A stretch of DNA of 64,000 nucleotides from Desulfocurvibacter africanus subsp. africanus DSM 2603 (GCF_000422545.1 NZ_AULZ01000017.1:1-64000), one strand, 5' to 3'; counted from the first letter of the stretch, positions 42,604-51,665 are shown. Notes: generated by a model not told the origin, from the sequence alone. Numbers and translations are program-made.

Positions 42604-43081
42604 GCCATTGCCTTCGAGCAGACCGTTGCTGCCCAGGGAGTTCCGCCTGGCCTTCGTTCTGTGCGTCACAGTGCTGGCCATAAGCGGCTTCGCGCAGATG
42701 CCCATCTTCCGACGCTACTACATAGCCGACGTGCCGGGACTGGCCTGGACCGACAACTTTTATTTCACCAGCCAACTGCACTATCTGGCGGCCGTGGGTT
42801 TCCTCGTCCTCGCCGGCTATGCGGCCGGACGCTACCTGACGGCCCGGCGATCCGGCCACGCCCTTACGACCAGCGGCATCCTGCGCTCCGGCCTGTACGC
42901 GCTGCTGACCATCACCGGATTGGCCCATGTGCTCGGCAACAGCAGCCTGACCTCGCTGGACAGCCTCCCGGCCATGCTGGTCGACATGGGTCACTTGGCG
43001 TCCGTCATGCTGCTGGGGCTTGTCTCGCTACTTTCGGCCCTGCTGGGTCGGCGCGATTGGCTGCGACACAGAAGTTCCTGA
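42596..43081 (+). CDS. Small membrane cytochrome b-like subunit
   Basis: 161 residues with four membrane helices and His residues in the pattern of cytochrome b subunits (FTSQLHYLAAVGFLVLAG, LTITGLAHVLG, VDMGHLASVMLLG). The ATG overlaps the stop of the FeS gene by 8 bp, so the two form one complex. It presumably exchanges electrons between quinone and the FeS protein. The exact family is not recognised. A terminator-like hairpin follows. Confidence 0.72.
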   Translation: MIRPLPSSRPLLPREFRLAFVLCVTVLAISGFAQMPIFRRYYIADVPGLAWTDNFYFTSQLHYLAAVGFLVLAGYAAGRYLTARRSGHALTTSGILRSGLYALLTITGLAHVLGNSSLTSLDSLPAMLVDMGHLASVMLLGLVSLLSALLGRRDWLRHRSS

Positions 43082-43120
43082 CGGGCCTTGATCGTTTCTC
43101 CTGGGGCATATCTCCTGAAC

Positions 43121-43146
43121 AGGGCCGCATCGTTAGATGCGGCCCT
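43121..43146 (+). terminator. Hairpin terminator
   Basis: AGGGCCGCATC and GATGCGGCCCT form an 11-bp perfect stem with loop GTTA, 40 bp after the cytochrome b gene. The U-tract is weak. Confidence 0.65.
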
Positions 43147-43309
43147 GCTTCATGTGCAAGCCAGACTCTTTCCTGCGTAAGCATTCCTGCGACGCAATTT
43201 TCAGCTATATTCCGACAGACTCCCATCCCCTGTAGCCTTACCTTGCGCCATGGCCCCAAGAACGTCCATCAGCCTGGCCGTTTCCGGCCGCAACCGCAAG
43301 GAGACACGC

Positions 43310-43486
43310 ATGCGCCTAACGGCATTGCTTGTCGGGCTATTCTCCATTTTCCTGCTCAATCTGGGAGCCTGCGAGCGTGAGGGACCTGCCGAAAAAGCTG
43401 GCGAGAAGGTGGACGAGGCCACGGAGCAGACAGGCGAAACCCTGGAACGAGCAGGCGAAAAGGTGGAGGAACAATCAAGGCAGTAA
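43310..43486 (+). CDS. Small lipoprotein rich in Glu/Lys (1)
   Basis: 58 residues. Signal with lipobox LGAC (Cys21), then a short charged tail with two similar units (EKAGEKVDEATEQTGETLE, ERAGEKVEEQSRQ) likely to be helical. It resembles small entericidin-like lipoproteins only in size. AAGGAGAC precedes the ATG. It is first of three small lipoprotein genes in 1.3 kb. Confidence 0.7.
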   Translation: MRLTALLVGLFSIFLLNLGACEREGPAEKAGEKVDEATEQTGETLERAGEKVEEQSRQ

Positions 43487-43574
43487 CGGGCGGCGCTGAT
43501 CGGCAGGACGTGACAGCCAGCCCGACCACGGCAGCCTGCCGCTCATGCACAGCTGAACCATTAGGAGGTCACGC

Positions 43575-43826
43575 ATGTCCCGAAAGTTCATCATCACTTT
43601 TCTGGCCTGCCTTGCCCTGACCCTAGGCGGCCTGGCAGCCTGCGATCAGGGGCAGCAGGGAGGAGGAACAGGCACGCCGGCTGAACAGCCCGGCCAACCT
43701 GCTTCGCCAGGTGCTCCTGGCTCTGAGCCGACTCCCGGCGCACCGCCTCCTCCGCCCGCCGAGCAACCGCCCCCGTCTGGCGGCGACACTACCGGCGGTG
43801 GCACTTCCGGCGGCAGTTCGAGCTAG
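43575..43826 (+). CDS. Small lipoprotein with a Pro/Gly-rich tail (2)
   Basis: 83 residues. The lipobox is LAAC (Cys23). The mature part is low-complexity Gly, Pro, Gln and Ser (GAPPPPPAEQPPPSGGDTTG) and is probably extended and surface- or periplasm-exposed. A strong AGGAGGT site lies 8 bp upstream of the ATG. Function unknown. Confidence 0.75.
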   Translation: MSRKFIITFLACLALTLGGLAACDQGQQGGGTGTPAEQPGQPASPGAPGSEPTPGAPPPPPAEQPPPSGGDTTGGGTSGGSSS

Positions 43827-43868
43827 ACACCGCCATATTGGTGAGCCTGGCAGGGCCGCCCTGAACAC

Positions 43869-43910
43869 GCCTTGGACTAAATGGGACCCGTATCCCGTTT
43901 AGTCCAAGGC
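43869..43910 (+). terminator. Long inverted repeat, probable terminator
   Basis: An 18-bp stem (GCCTTGGACTAAATGGGA with TCCCGTTTAGTCCAAGGC, one G-T pair) and a 6-nt loop. There is no good U-tract. From 43911 to 44318 I see no further gene. Confidence 0.65.
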
Positions 43911-44318
43911 CCCTTGTATCCGAGCAATTTTCGATTTCGCGGGATTCTCGACTCCCACAACAAATCCGCTCACGGACTTCATGGACCAAGTTTGCATCCG
44001 CCTTGATAAACAGAGTTGCGAAGGCACCGTCTTTGCCAGTTCTTTTTAAATGCATTGCTTAAACTGACAGCCTTTAGTCAGAGGTGCATTATTTCAGAAA
44101 CTTGCTTTTTTGAGTTCGTCTGCGAAGCTATTCAGCAGGCCGCTCGCCAGCCCTATTGACATTGCAAGGCAACAGGAAGAGAAGGCTCGCGCCCATCCAA
44201 AGGAAACATCCACACAGTGTAGCGCGCGACGGCGGATCAGTCCGTCCGGCATCGTGGCCGCCGATATACGGGTGCGCCTGCAAAGATGTCTTTCCTATGG
44301 GTCACAAGGAGAACAACC

Positions 44319-44594
44319 ATGTCCCGCAAGATCGCCATTCTCATTTCCGCCGTTTGCCTGTACCTCGGCCTGGCCCTGGTCGTCGCCTGCGAGAAGAAGC
44401 CCGAAGCCGAGCAGGCCGCTCCGGCCACCGAGCAGACCGCCCCGGTTGCTGAAGAAGCCGCTCCCGCGGCCACCGAGGCTGCTCCCGCCGCCGAGCAGGC
44501 TGCTCCTGCCACGGAAGCCGCCCCCGCCGAGCAGGCTCCCGCCGCCACCGAGGCTCCTGCCGAGCAGGCTCCTGCCGCTGAAAAGGCCCAGTAG
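44319..44594 (+). CDS. Small lipoprotein with an Ala/Pro/Glu repeat tail (3)
   Basis: 91 residues. The signal ends in VVAC (Cys24). The tail is a run of imperfect repeats of the form APATEQ/APAEQ (for example AAPATEQTAPVAEEAAPAAT), giving an acidic, extended rod. The start at 44319 follows AAGGAGAACAACC; an upstream in-frame ATG at 44286 lacks a site. Function unknown; it may be a surface spacer or cell-wall lipoprotein. Confidence 0.78.
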   Translation: MSRKIAILISAVCLYLGLALVVACEKKPEAEQAAPATEQTAPVAEEAAPAATEAAPAAEQAAPATEAAPAEQAPAATEAPAEQAPAAEKAQ

Positions 44595-44639
44595 TCGATT
44601 CTGCCCAAATGGGCATCAGTAGATGCACCGACGCATCAG

Positions 44640-44672
44640 GGCCCCGAAGGCAATGCCTTTGGGGCCTTTTTG
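44640..44672 (+). terminator. Rho-independent terminator
   Basis: GGCCCCGAAGGC and GCCTTTGGGGCC form a 12-bp stem with loop AAT and a following TTTTTG. It ends the third lipoprotein transcript. Confidence 0.9.
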
Positions 44673-44697
44673 TTACTCTGGACCATGTCCATCCGAT

Positions 44698-44826
44698 TAG
44701 AGCAGAATGCTATTAAGACGCCCGCTCCGGCGTTGACGGCGCAAGTAAATTGCGCCTATGCCGAAGCTAGCGGCAAGTCCTGCCGACGCATGGTTTGCAG
44801 AGCATTTTCAAAGCAAAACGCTCTAG
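44698..44826 (+). repeat. Dispersed multi-hairpin repeat A, copy 6
   Basis: Direct orientation, somewhat diverged (AGCAGAATGCTATTAAGACG at the left end). It has the ATGCCGAAGCTAGCGGCAAG variant in the middle stem, as in copy 4. Confidence 0.82.
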
Positions 44827-45007
44827 CCCTGCTTGCCAGCAATTGATCTCACATGGACGACGTGCCGGCCTGAAATCCAGATACCGAGAGCTTATCGCGC
44901 CCGGAGGTTGATTTCCAGGTCGACTTGCCCTAGCTTTCCGTCGTCGACTCCGGTTACAAAAGGGTTTGAAGCCCCTTCACGTAGTAATCATCACATCAGC
45001 ATTACGG

Positions 45008-45838
45008 ATGGTAGACAACATGGCCGGCATGCAGGATAGCGGCGCCCAAAGGCCCGACAGCAAGATCAAGGGCATCTTCTCGACCCAGAAAGTCACCACT
45101 ATCGGTACTGGAGCGACGACCCGCAAGACCATCCAGCAGACACTTTACTACTGCTCCGAGTTGGATGACGGCTCGATCGAGATCCAGCCCGTCAATAAGA
45201 ACTGCATCCCTTCCGGCAAGAAAAGCACCATTTCCAAGGAAGATCTCCTGCGTCGCTTCTCGCCCGAGCCCGAATTCTACGTGACTACCGTGCAGCCTCG
45301 GATGCAGGAGATGAACGCCTACATCGAAAAGGGCGACGAACACAGGGCCAAGAGCGAAATATACAGCGCCGAATTCGAGTACAGCGGGGCCATCAAGCTG
45401 GACGAGGAGAACGTGCGCGCCAACTTCGGAATAGGCATCTGCTACCTGGAACGCGGGGAACTTGCCAAGGCCGAGGACATTCTCAACCGCATCATCAAAC
45501 TTGAGGCGGCATTTGGGCCCGAGCACAAACATTTATTCAACGAGTTCGGCATTTATCTGCGTAAGGCGGGCATGTTCGACCAGTCCATCCGCTACTATAA
45601 CCGAGCCCTTGAACTGACGGAAAAGGACGACCACCTTTATTACAATGTCGCGCGGGCCTATTCTGAGAAGGGCGATACGCCTAGCGCCAAGGAAAATCTG
45701 GAGCGGGCCCTCAAGCTCAACCCCAAGCTTGACGCCGCGAGGAAGCTCCTGGACCAACTCGAGGGCAAGGCCCCCAGGTCCGCCAGGGATACTGGCAGCG
45801 ATACTCCCAAGGCCGCTGGTACTCCCATCATTCTCTAG
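45008..45838 (+). CDS. TPR-repeat protein with a novel N-terminal domain
   Basis: 276 residues from the Met at 45008 (44966, 45020 and 45029 are alternatives; no ribosome-binding site decides). Residues 1-100 form a non-repeat domain (TQKVTTIGTGATTRKTIQQT, YYCSELDDGSIEIQPVNKNC). Residues 110-250 contain TPR units, for example VRANFGIGICYLERGELAKA, EFGIYLRKAGMFDQSIRYYN and LYYNVARAYSEKGDTPSAKE. No signal peptide. It is probably a cytoplasmic scaffold; no function is indicated by the context. Confidence 0.72.
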   Translation: MVDNMAGMQDSGAQRPDSKIKGIFSTQKVTTIGTGATTRKTIQQTLYYCSELDDGSIEIQPVNKNCIPSGKKSTISKEDLLRRFSPEPEFYVTTVQPRMQEMNAYIEKGDEHRAKSEIYSAEFEYSGAIKLDEENVRANFGIGICYLERGELAKAEDILNRIIKLEAAFGPEHKHLFNEFGIYLRKAGMFDQSIRYYNRALELTEKDDHLYYNVARAYSEKGDTPSAKENLERALKLNPKLDAARKLLDQLEGKAPRSARDTGSDTPKAAGTPIIL

Positions 45839-46395
45839 TGTCGTGACGAGCCCGTTCGCGGTTATTAGACTTGTTAGCAAGCCCAGCACGCTGATGTGGA
45901 TTTGTAAGCAGCTTCAGCCGCTCTTTTCAGCCCTGCGCCCCTGCCACATCCTGGCATGGTATTCCATGACCCCGTGGATGCATGGCGCGCAATCTCCTCG
46001 GAAACGCACCGCCCACCTTTCGCGTCAGCCTTGAAGGCATGCCTCTCTATTGCGCCGCTTGCCTGCTTGGTCCGGTCTATCCATGCAAGGGCTCACTCCG
46101 TTTGATGCAGGCTCCAGCACAGGCATCCATGCACCAGGCTCGCGAAATCCTCTTCTCGGATTCCATCGACTAATCGGCAGCATTTAAAAAGCACAGGAAA
46201 ATCAAAGCGCTTATAAAGCGTCGCTGACCAGGTTGGCCTATCTGCCGAACCTGGCCAGCGACATATGCTTGTGCAGAGAGTTCAGGCCTCTCTTCTCGCC
46301 TTATCCGCCAGGACTTCCTCCGCGAAGTCCCGCACTCGTCCGCCAGCGCCTTGCCGCAGCTTCCGCTCTGCTTGGCAGGCGCTCCCAGGCATCGA
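45839..46395. other. Intergenic, no gene seen
   Basis: 557 bp between the TPR gene and the convergent CII-like gene. The short open frames lack ribosome-binding sites and coding character. No hairpin of note. Confidence 0.45.
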
Positions 46396-46875
46396 TCAGG
46401 CGGCTTCCTTGTTAGTCAGCGGGGATTCGATGCCGCACATGCCCCGCAGGCATTCCAAAAGATCCACGGTGGCCATTACCGCATTGCATCCGGCATGCTC
46501 CACCACTGCAAAGTCCTCTTCCGACAGGGACTGCTGGGAGAGAATGCCTTGCAGTCGCTTAGATAGTTCGCCGAACTCCTGAAGCAACTTGAGCGACATG
46601 GCCATGGGATCCATTTGCATGGCCTCGGAGCGTTTGAGCGGGACCAAGGCATAGCCCATCTGATGCGCCAGGAACTTAAGCGGCTCATTGCTCTTGGATG
46701 AGCGCATGAGCGGCAGAAGCAGGTCAATCCCTACCTTGGCCCCGGAATCATGGGGGTTGATCTCCCGCAGCATGGTCGTATACGGCTTGCCGATCTCCGC
46801 AGCGATCACTTTTGCTGGCACACCACCGTCCAAAACCATGTCATGAATAATCTGTGTCAATGAGCGTGTCATCAT
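46396..46875 (-). CDS. Phage CII-like regulatory protein
   Basis: 159 residues. The N-terminal part (LTQIIHDMVLDGGVPAKVIAAEIGKPYTTMLREINP, then GVDLLLPLMRSS-like GIDLLLPLMRSSKSNEPLKFLAHQMGYALV) matches the phage CII/CP76-type regulator family, with a helix-turn-helix near residues 18-37. The C-terminal part is a helical tail. GGTAAGGAG precedes ATGATG. No phage structural genes are in the window, so it is either domesticated or a relic of an element. Confidence 0.68.
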   Translation of the reverse strand: MMTRSLTQIIHDMVLDGGVPAKVIAAEIGKPYTTMLREINPHDSGAKVGIDLLLPLMRSSKSNEPLKFLAHQMGYALVPLKRSEAMQMDPMAMSLKLLQEFGELSKRLQGILSQQSLSEEDFAVVEHAGCNAVMATVDLLECLRGMCGIESPLTNKEAA

Positions 46876-47408
46876 CCTCGGCAACTCCTTACCCTGTTGG
46901 TTCCATTCCTCCCGCATTATTATAATTACCAAAAATTATACCAATTCGAACGACTCGCCCTATTTACATACAAGTCACTGTTTTCAGACAATTTCTTTTC
47001 TTCAGAAACTCTCTTTGCCACCTGCTGGAAGCTCAGAATTATCCTATTTTTTTATACTAAATCCGACAGGACGGGATTAATCCTAAAATATAGGACAAAG
47101 TGTCTTGTTTTCAACCTTAGGCTGAGATAGCATGCACAATTGAAAAGAGTAAGGCATCATATAATGGTGAATCAAACGATCTGCACCCTCATGCCCCGTA
47201 ATTCAGCCAAGCTGACAGTTGCGCGGCGTCCGCAGCCGCAAGCCAGCTTCATCTTTCAAAGCCTGCACGAGCAATCCGCCGCTGTTCTGTCTCCCAGTGT
47301 AAAATCGCGCTCTTTCGTGGCCGCCATACCTGGAGTTTTGGCCTTCAGGGCTTGCGAGCACCAACGCCAAGTACATGCGAACAAGCTGCGCGGCGCCAGA
47401 GGCATGCC
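46876..47408. other. AT-rich intergenic region
   Basis: 533 bp between the divergent CII-like and hybrid-kinase genes, with AT-rich stretches around 46915-47110. A near-palindrome AGGACAAAGTGTCTT lies at 47091. No gene is supported; it probably holds both promoters. Confidence 0.45.
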
Positions 47409-48905
47409 ATGAGCACTGACTCTGTTATGGGCTACGCTCCCGACCTCTATCGGGCCATATTCGACGCACTGGATGATGGCGTTTCCATTCACGACCCGAA
47501 TTCCGGCAGCGTTCTTGATGTCAATCCCGCCATAATACGCATGTTCGGCTATGACCGCGAGGAAGCCTTGGGCTTGACCATGGAGCGATTTTGCCTGGAA
47601 TCCGAGCCCTTTTCCCACGCTGATGCGCTGGCTTGGATTAGCAAGGCCCTGACTATGGGACCACAACGTTTCAAGTGGCGGACGCGGGATAAAAATGGCC
47701 GTGATTTCTGGATAGAGGTCCGACTCAAAAGCATTAGCCTCGGTGGACAAACGCGCCTGCTTACGATCGTACGCGAGATAAATGCCCTCAAGACCTCGGA
47801 ACCTCCCGCGGCTGGTCCGACCTGCCCGGAAGGTGATCTGCACAGCCTGCAGCGTAAAGCCGGGGTTGGCTTCCTGGCCGGTGACATCGCCCATGGCCTG
47901 AACAACTCCCTGACGCCCATCCTCGGCTATGCCGCGGAGGCCCGCTCCATGGCCTCGGATCCGGCCATGGCCTTCTGCCTGGACGAAACGCTTAAAGCTT
48001 GCGGCAAGGCCAAGGACCTCGTTTCCAGCCTGTTGACCCTTAGCCGGCCCAACGAGTCCAAGCGCGAGGCGATGTACCTGTGGCCAGCGTTAGAAAGTTG
48101 CCTGCAAGCAGCGCGCGCCCTGCTCCCGCCCGGTGTCTCCCTGGACGTGCAGGAGGACACATCGCAAGCCATGGCCGTCGTCAGCACAGGCGAAGTGCAA
48201 GAGATCATCCTGAGCCTGTGCACGATTGCAGCACAGGCTCTGCCAGGAAAACGCGGAAACCTTGCCTTGCGGCTCGAGCCGGCTTTTCCTGCTTCAGGCT
48301 GTCGTGTGTCTGTACTGGCTGCAGCGCGCAACGGTGAGACCGCAGGCGAGCCCGATATGCGAGGCAGCGTGATGGCCTCGGTCCAGGGTCTGGCCAAGTC
48401 CCTGGGCGGAAGCCTTGCACTGTCGCCACGGGCTGACGGCCTGGAGCTTTCGGTGCTTCTGCCTGGGGTAGTCGAACATGCCAAGGCGGAGTCCAGGCCG
48501 AGCCATCGCGGCCACATACTGTTCATTGACGACGACGCGGCCATTACCAAGCTGGTCTGCAAACAGCTCTCCTCGGCCGGCTACATCGTCACGGCCGTGT
48601 CGAATTCCGACGAAGGCTTGCGACGTTTCAGCCAGACACCCTCGGAATTCGACTGCGTGGTCACCGATCTGCTCATGCCAGGATTGTGCGGTCAAGCCCT
48701 GGCGCTACGCATCCGGGAACTGCGCCCCGATCTGCCGGTGCTGCTCTGCTCGGGCAACTGCGACCTGGGCAACCTCGATGCGTCCTCGACGCATTGCTTC
48801 GCCGGGTTCATCCCCAAGCCGTTCTGCAAGCGCGAGTTGACTCAAGCCGTGAGCATGGCCCTGGCGCAGCCGGCCACATCGCCTGACGAGAGAGACAAGG
48901 AGTAG
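47409..48905 (+). CDS. PAS-hybrid histidine kinase-like protein with degenerate ATPase and receiver domain
   Basis: 498 residues. PAS domain (YRAIFDALDDGVSIHDPNSG), a HisKA-like segment with the phosphoacceptor His in LAGDIAHGLNNSLTPILGYA, a HATPase-like domain and a C-terminal receiver (ILFIDDDAAITKL, VVTDLLMPGLCG, FIPKPF). In the ATPase domain the N box reads EIILSLCTIAAQAL, with Ser and Ile where the two Asn belong, and no DxGxG box is visible, so ATP binding is doubtful. The receiver looks intact. An NtrC-type regulator gene follows after 2 bp. Confidence 0.82.
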   Translation: MSTDSVMGYAPDLYRAIFDALDDGVSIHDPNSGSVLDVNPAIIRMFGYDREEALGLTMERFCLESEPFSHADALAWISKALTMGPQRFKWRTRDKNGRDFWIEVRLKSISLGGQTRLLTIVREINALKTSEPPAAGPTCPEGDLHSLQRKAGVGFLAGDIAHGLNNSLTPILGYAAEARSMASDPAMAFCLDETLKACGKAKDLVSSLLTLSRPNESKREAMYLWPALESCLQAARALLPPGVSLDVQEDTSQAMAVVSTGEVQEIILSLCTIAAQALPGKRGNLALRLEPAFPASGCRVSVLAAARNGETAGEPDMRGSVMASVQGLAKSLGGSLALSPRADGLELSVLLPGVVEHAKAESRPSHRGHILFIDDDAAITKLVCKQLSSAGYIVTAVSNSDEGLRRFSQTPSEFDCVVTDLLMPGLCGQALALRIRELRPDLPVLLCSGNCDLGNLDASSTHCFAGFIPKPFCKRELTQAVSMALAQPATSPDERDKE

Positions 48906-48907
48906 CC

Positions 48908-50314
48908 ATGGCCAACGTGCTGGTCATAGATGATGACGAGGCCATATGCAGCCTGCTGGCCTTCGGATTGGGACGCGCCGGCCATACCGTCGAGTGCGCC
49001 CGCACCCTGGAGCGCGGGCTGACCCTGCTGGAGCACAAGGACTTCTCAGTGGCCTTGCTGGACGTTCTCATGCCGGACGGCAACGGCCTGGACATCCTGC
49101 CGCGCATTCGCAAGGCGCCTTCGGCTCCCGAGGTCATAATCATCACTGGCGCGGGAGTTTCAGGCGCGGAGCTAGCCATCAAGAACGGCGCTTGGGATTA
49201 TGTGCAGAAGCCCTTCTCCCTGAAGGAGGTCACCTTGCCGCTGGTGCGCGCCCTGGAATACCGCCAGGAAAAGGCCCGCGCCAGCCAACCGCAGGTGATT
49301 TTCAACCGGGACCGCATCATCGGCTCCAGCCCCAAGTTCGTCGAGTGCCTCAATCTCATGGCCATGGCCGCCACAACCGACTCCACGGTGCTTATTCAGG
49401 GTGAGACCGGCACGGGCAAGGAGCTTTTCGCCAGGGCCATACACGACAACAGCGCGCGCAAGAGCCGCGACTTCATCGTCGTGGACTGCGCCGCCCTGCC
49501 CTCCACGCTCATAGAAAGCGTGCTTTTTGGTCACCGCAAAGGTTCCTTCACCGGCGCGGACAAGACAACGGACGGATTGATCAAGGCTGCCGACAGCGGG
49601 ACTCTGTTCCTGGACGAGGTTGGCGAGCTGCCCCTTGAGGCCCAGAAGTCCTTCTTGCGCATCCTGCAGGAGAAAAGCTTTCGGCCCATAGGCAGCCAGA
49701 CGGAAGTCAGAAGCGATTTCCGCTTGTTGGCGGCGACCAACCGAGACCTTGAAGCCATGAGCGAGGAAGGCACCTTCCGCAAGGATCTGCTCTTCCGACT
49801 GCGCTCCTTGACCATTGAATTGCCGCCCATGCGCAACCGCTTGGAGGATATCAAGGAGCTGACGCTCTATCATACGAGCCGATTGTGCGAGCGTTTCGGC
49901 CTTGGTACCAAAGCCGTCTCGCCGGAGTTCTTCGAGTATATGACGGCCTACGCATGGCCGGGCAACGTGCGCGAACTAGTCAATACGCTGGAAGGCGCCA
50001 TCACCGTGGCCCGCTTCGACCACACGCTGCTTCCCCCACACCTGCCCCAGCACATCCGCGTCTACTTCGCCAAGATTTCCGATGCCAAGCCGCGCACAGA
50101 GGGTTTCCGCGAAGTGGACCGCCCATCGCCGAATCCAGACTCGTTTCCTACCCTCAAGGAGTACCGCCGCGACGCCATCGCCGAGGTTGAGCGCGCCTAT
50201 CTGGTGAAACTCATGGAGCACGCCCAGGGCGATTTCCGCAAGGCTTGCGACGTTTCCGGCGTCTCACGCTCCAGGCTCTACGATCTGCTCAAAAGCCATA
50301 AGGTCGATTTTTAG
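48908..50314 (+). CDS. NtrC-family sigma-54-dependent response regulator
   Basis: 468 residues. Receiver domain (VLVIDDDEAICSLL, VALLDVLMPDGNG, YVQKPFSLKEV), AAA+ domain (GETGTGKELFAR, GSFTGA loop, [19 protein letters not shown]) and a C-terminal Fis-type helix-turn-helix (GDFRKACDVSGVSRSRLYDLL). It forms a unit with the hybrid-kinase-like gene. A possible sigma-54 element before the curlin-like gene 0.9 kb downstream makes that gene a candidate target. Confidence 0.92.
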   Translation: MANVLVIDDDEAICSLLAFGLGRAGHTVECARTLERGLTLLEHKDFSVALLDVLMPDGNGLDILPRIRKAPSAPEVIIITGAGVSGAELAIKNGAWDYVQKPFSLKEVTLPLVRALEYRQEKARASQPQVIFNRDRIIGSSPKFVECLNLMAMAATTDSTVLIQGETGTGKELFARAIHDNSARKSRDFIVVDCAALPSTLIESVLFGHRKGSFTGADKTTDGLIKAADSGTLFLDEVGELPLEAQKSFLRILQEKSFRPIGSQTEVRSDFRLLAATNRDLEAMSEEGTFRKDLLFRLRSLTIELPPMRNRLEDIKELTLYHTSRLCERFGLGTKAVSPEFFEYMTAYAWPGNVRELVNTLEGAITVARFDHTLLPPHLPQHIRVYFAKISDAKPRTEGFREVDRPSPNPDSFPTLKEYRRDAIAEVERAYLVKLMEHAQGDFRKACDVSGVSRSRLYDLLKSHKVDF

Positions 50315-50933
50315 GCACCAGTGGCTGTATATTACACGGCGTCTTGCGCTGCGTTTTTTTTCCTAACGCCCTTCTCGTGCCAAGGCCGCTGCGCAAAGGA
50401 CTGGGATATGGTTTTGCCCTCCCAGATCCCATCCATCAAAGCCGCCCTCGCTGAAGCGGAGTCCTGGACCCGCGAAGTTCCTTCGCGCATTGCCCCGGGT
50501 TCCACCTTCAACAAGCCCCCGACGGTCGCCAAGGCAACCCTTACCTCACGCCGAAAGCGCCGCATCTGCAGGCTTATAACATGGAATACTATAGGCAGCG
50601 CAACACAAGTGATCGCATCTTCGAAACGATAGAACGCCACAGGATCGCTACTCGCCATGACACCACCTGTCCTTCACACCAGATCATGCTTGTTCTGACC
50701 TGCATTTTCTTGTGGAGCAGTGCGTATAGACAGTTTTTCGCAAAATGTGATGAATGAGATTGACGTTAAGTCGTATCCATGAACGCTTAATATGACACTG
50801 CAAGGCTGTTCGATGAAATGCTGGTCTGCAATACTACCAAAGGTCCATGTCAGAAGAATAAAAAGCAATCCTTTGGACAATTGTTAAGAGGGCCTGACGA
50901 ACCTAAAAACATATTAGCGATCACGAGGGAGCC
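50315..50933. other. Intergenic, no gene seen
   Basis: 619 bp after the regulator gene. TTGCGCTGCG (50345) is nearly complementary to CGCTGCGCAA (about 50386), with a T-run (TTTTTTTT) between them, possibly a terminator region. No coding frame is convincing. Confidence 0.4.
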
Positions 50934-51080
50934 ATGGCGATTGACGAAGGTGATCGCAAGGCTCGGCAAGACAACGACAACGAGCATGCCTACCGCCAGA
51001 CCGCATCGTCCGATCTGACTGGTACAAGGTCTACCGAAGAGGGAGGTCCGAGGTCGCCGTCACCGGATCAATATATATAA
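50934..51080 (+). CDS. Small hydrophilic hypothetical protein
   Basis: 48 residues starting MAIDEGDRKARQDNDNEHAY, very charged and Ser/Thr-rich, with no signal peptide. GAGGGAG lies 3-4 bp before the ATG. It precedes the curlin-like gene by about 210 bp. There is no recognised family; it may be a chance frame. Confidence 0.4.
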   Translation: MAIDEGDRKARQDNDNEHAYRQTASSDLTGTRSTEEGGPRSPSPDQYI

Positions 51081-51169
51081 TAGGCGGAAAGCCTTGGATA
51101 GACACGGCCCGTGTCTGAAGGAAGGATCACCTTTCACGCGCGCTCGGGCAAGGACCGTATCTATATACT

Positions 51170-51185
51170 CGGTGGTAAGGTTGCA
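51170..51185 (+). promoter_or_regulatory. Possible sigma-54 promoter of the curlin-like gene
   Basis: CGGTGGTAAGGTTGCA keeps GG-N10-GC and TTGCA, but the -24 half differs from TGGCAC. A perfect inverted repeat, CGGCATT...AATGCCG (about 51203-51226), lies between it and the gene. Confidence 0.35.
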
Positions 51186-51290
51186 CTGGATACATTTAAT
51201 GCCGGCATTAGCCCGGGATAATGCCGAACGAGTGGAGTCCGGCACGCAGGTCGAGCAACGCAAAATGGAACTGGAAACGAACGAGGTGCA

Positions 51291-51605
51291 ATGACAATGA
51301 TGAAGCTGAAGTGCATCACCCTGGCCATAGCCATGACAATCTCCCTGGCCGCCGCTGCTTTTGCCTATGATCATGGCCACGGCAACCTTGAGGGCAACTA
51401 TGTTGATATCGTGCAACACGGTGCGTTCAACATGTCCAGCGTTGAGCAGGACATCGCAGGCGACCACGTGTTCAACAAAGCTGAGATCTCCCAGTGCGGC
51501 CTGCTGAACTCCGTCCATGTCGATCAGAAGGCCACCAAGTCCAGCAAAGTTTTCAGCATCAAGCAGGTCGGCTACGCGAACAAGTTTTGCGCCTATCAGC
51601 ATTAG
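51291..51605 (+). CDS. Curlin-repeat protein (CsgA/CsgB-like amyloid subunit)
   Basis: 104 residues (ATGs at 51291, 51297 and 51300 are all possible; GAGGTG precedes). The signal peptide ends near AAAFA. The mature part has three units of the curlin pattern Q-x-G-x2-N-x5-Q: IVQHGAFNMSSVEQ, ISQCGLLNSVHVDQ and IKQVGYANKFCAYQ. This is the steric-zipper repeat of curli subunits. With three repeats it is shorter than E. coli CsgA (five). Two Cys are unusual for curlins. The export genes csgE-csgF-csgG-csgH lie 8-10 kb downstream on the other strand. Confidence 0.75.
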   Translation: MTMMKLKCITLAIAMTISLAAAAFAYDHGHGNLEGNYVDIVQHGAFNMSSVEQDIAGDHVFNKAEISQCGLLNSVHVDQKATKSSKVFSIKQVGYANKFCAYQH

Positions 51606-51665
51606 TATTATACCTGGGCAAGTCCAAAGCCATGAAGGGTGGTACTGCCCTTTTAGCGGGCCCTA

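Noticed and set aside
44110-44622. Pro/Arg-rich open frames overlapping the third lipoprotein gene
   Set aside because: They are other-frame readings of the Ala/Pro/Glu repeats; only the frame at 44319 has a signal peptide, lipobox and ribosome-binding site.
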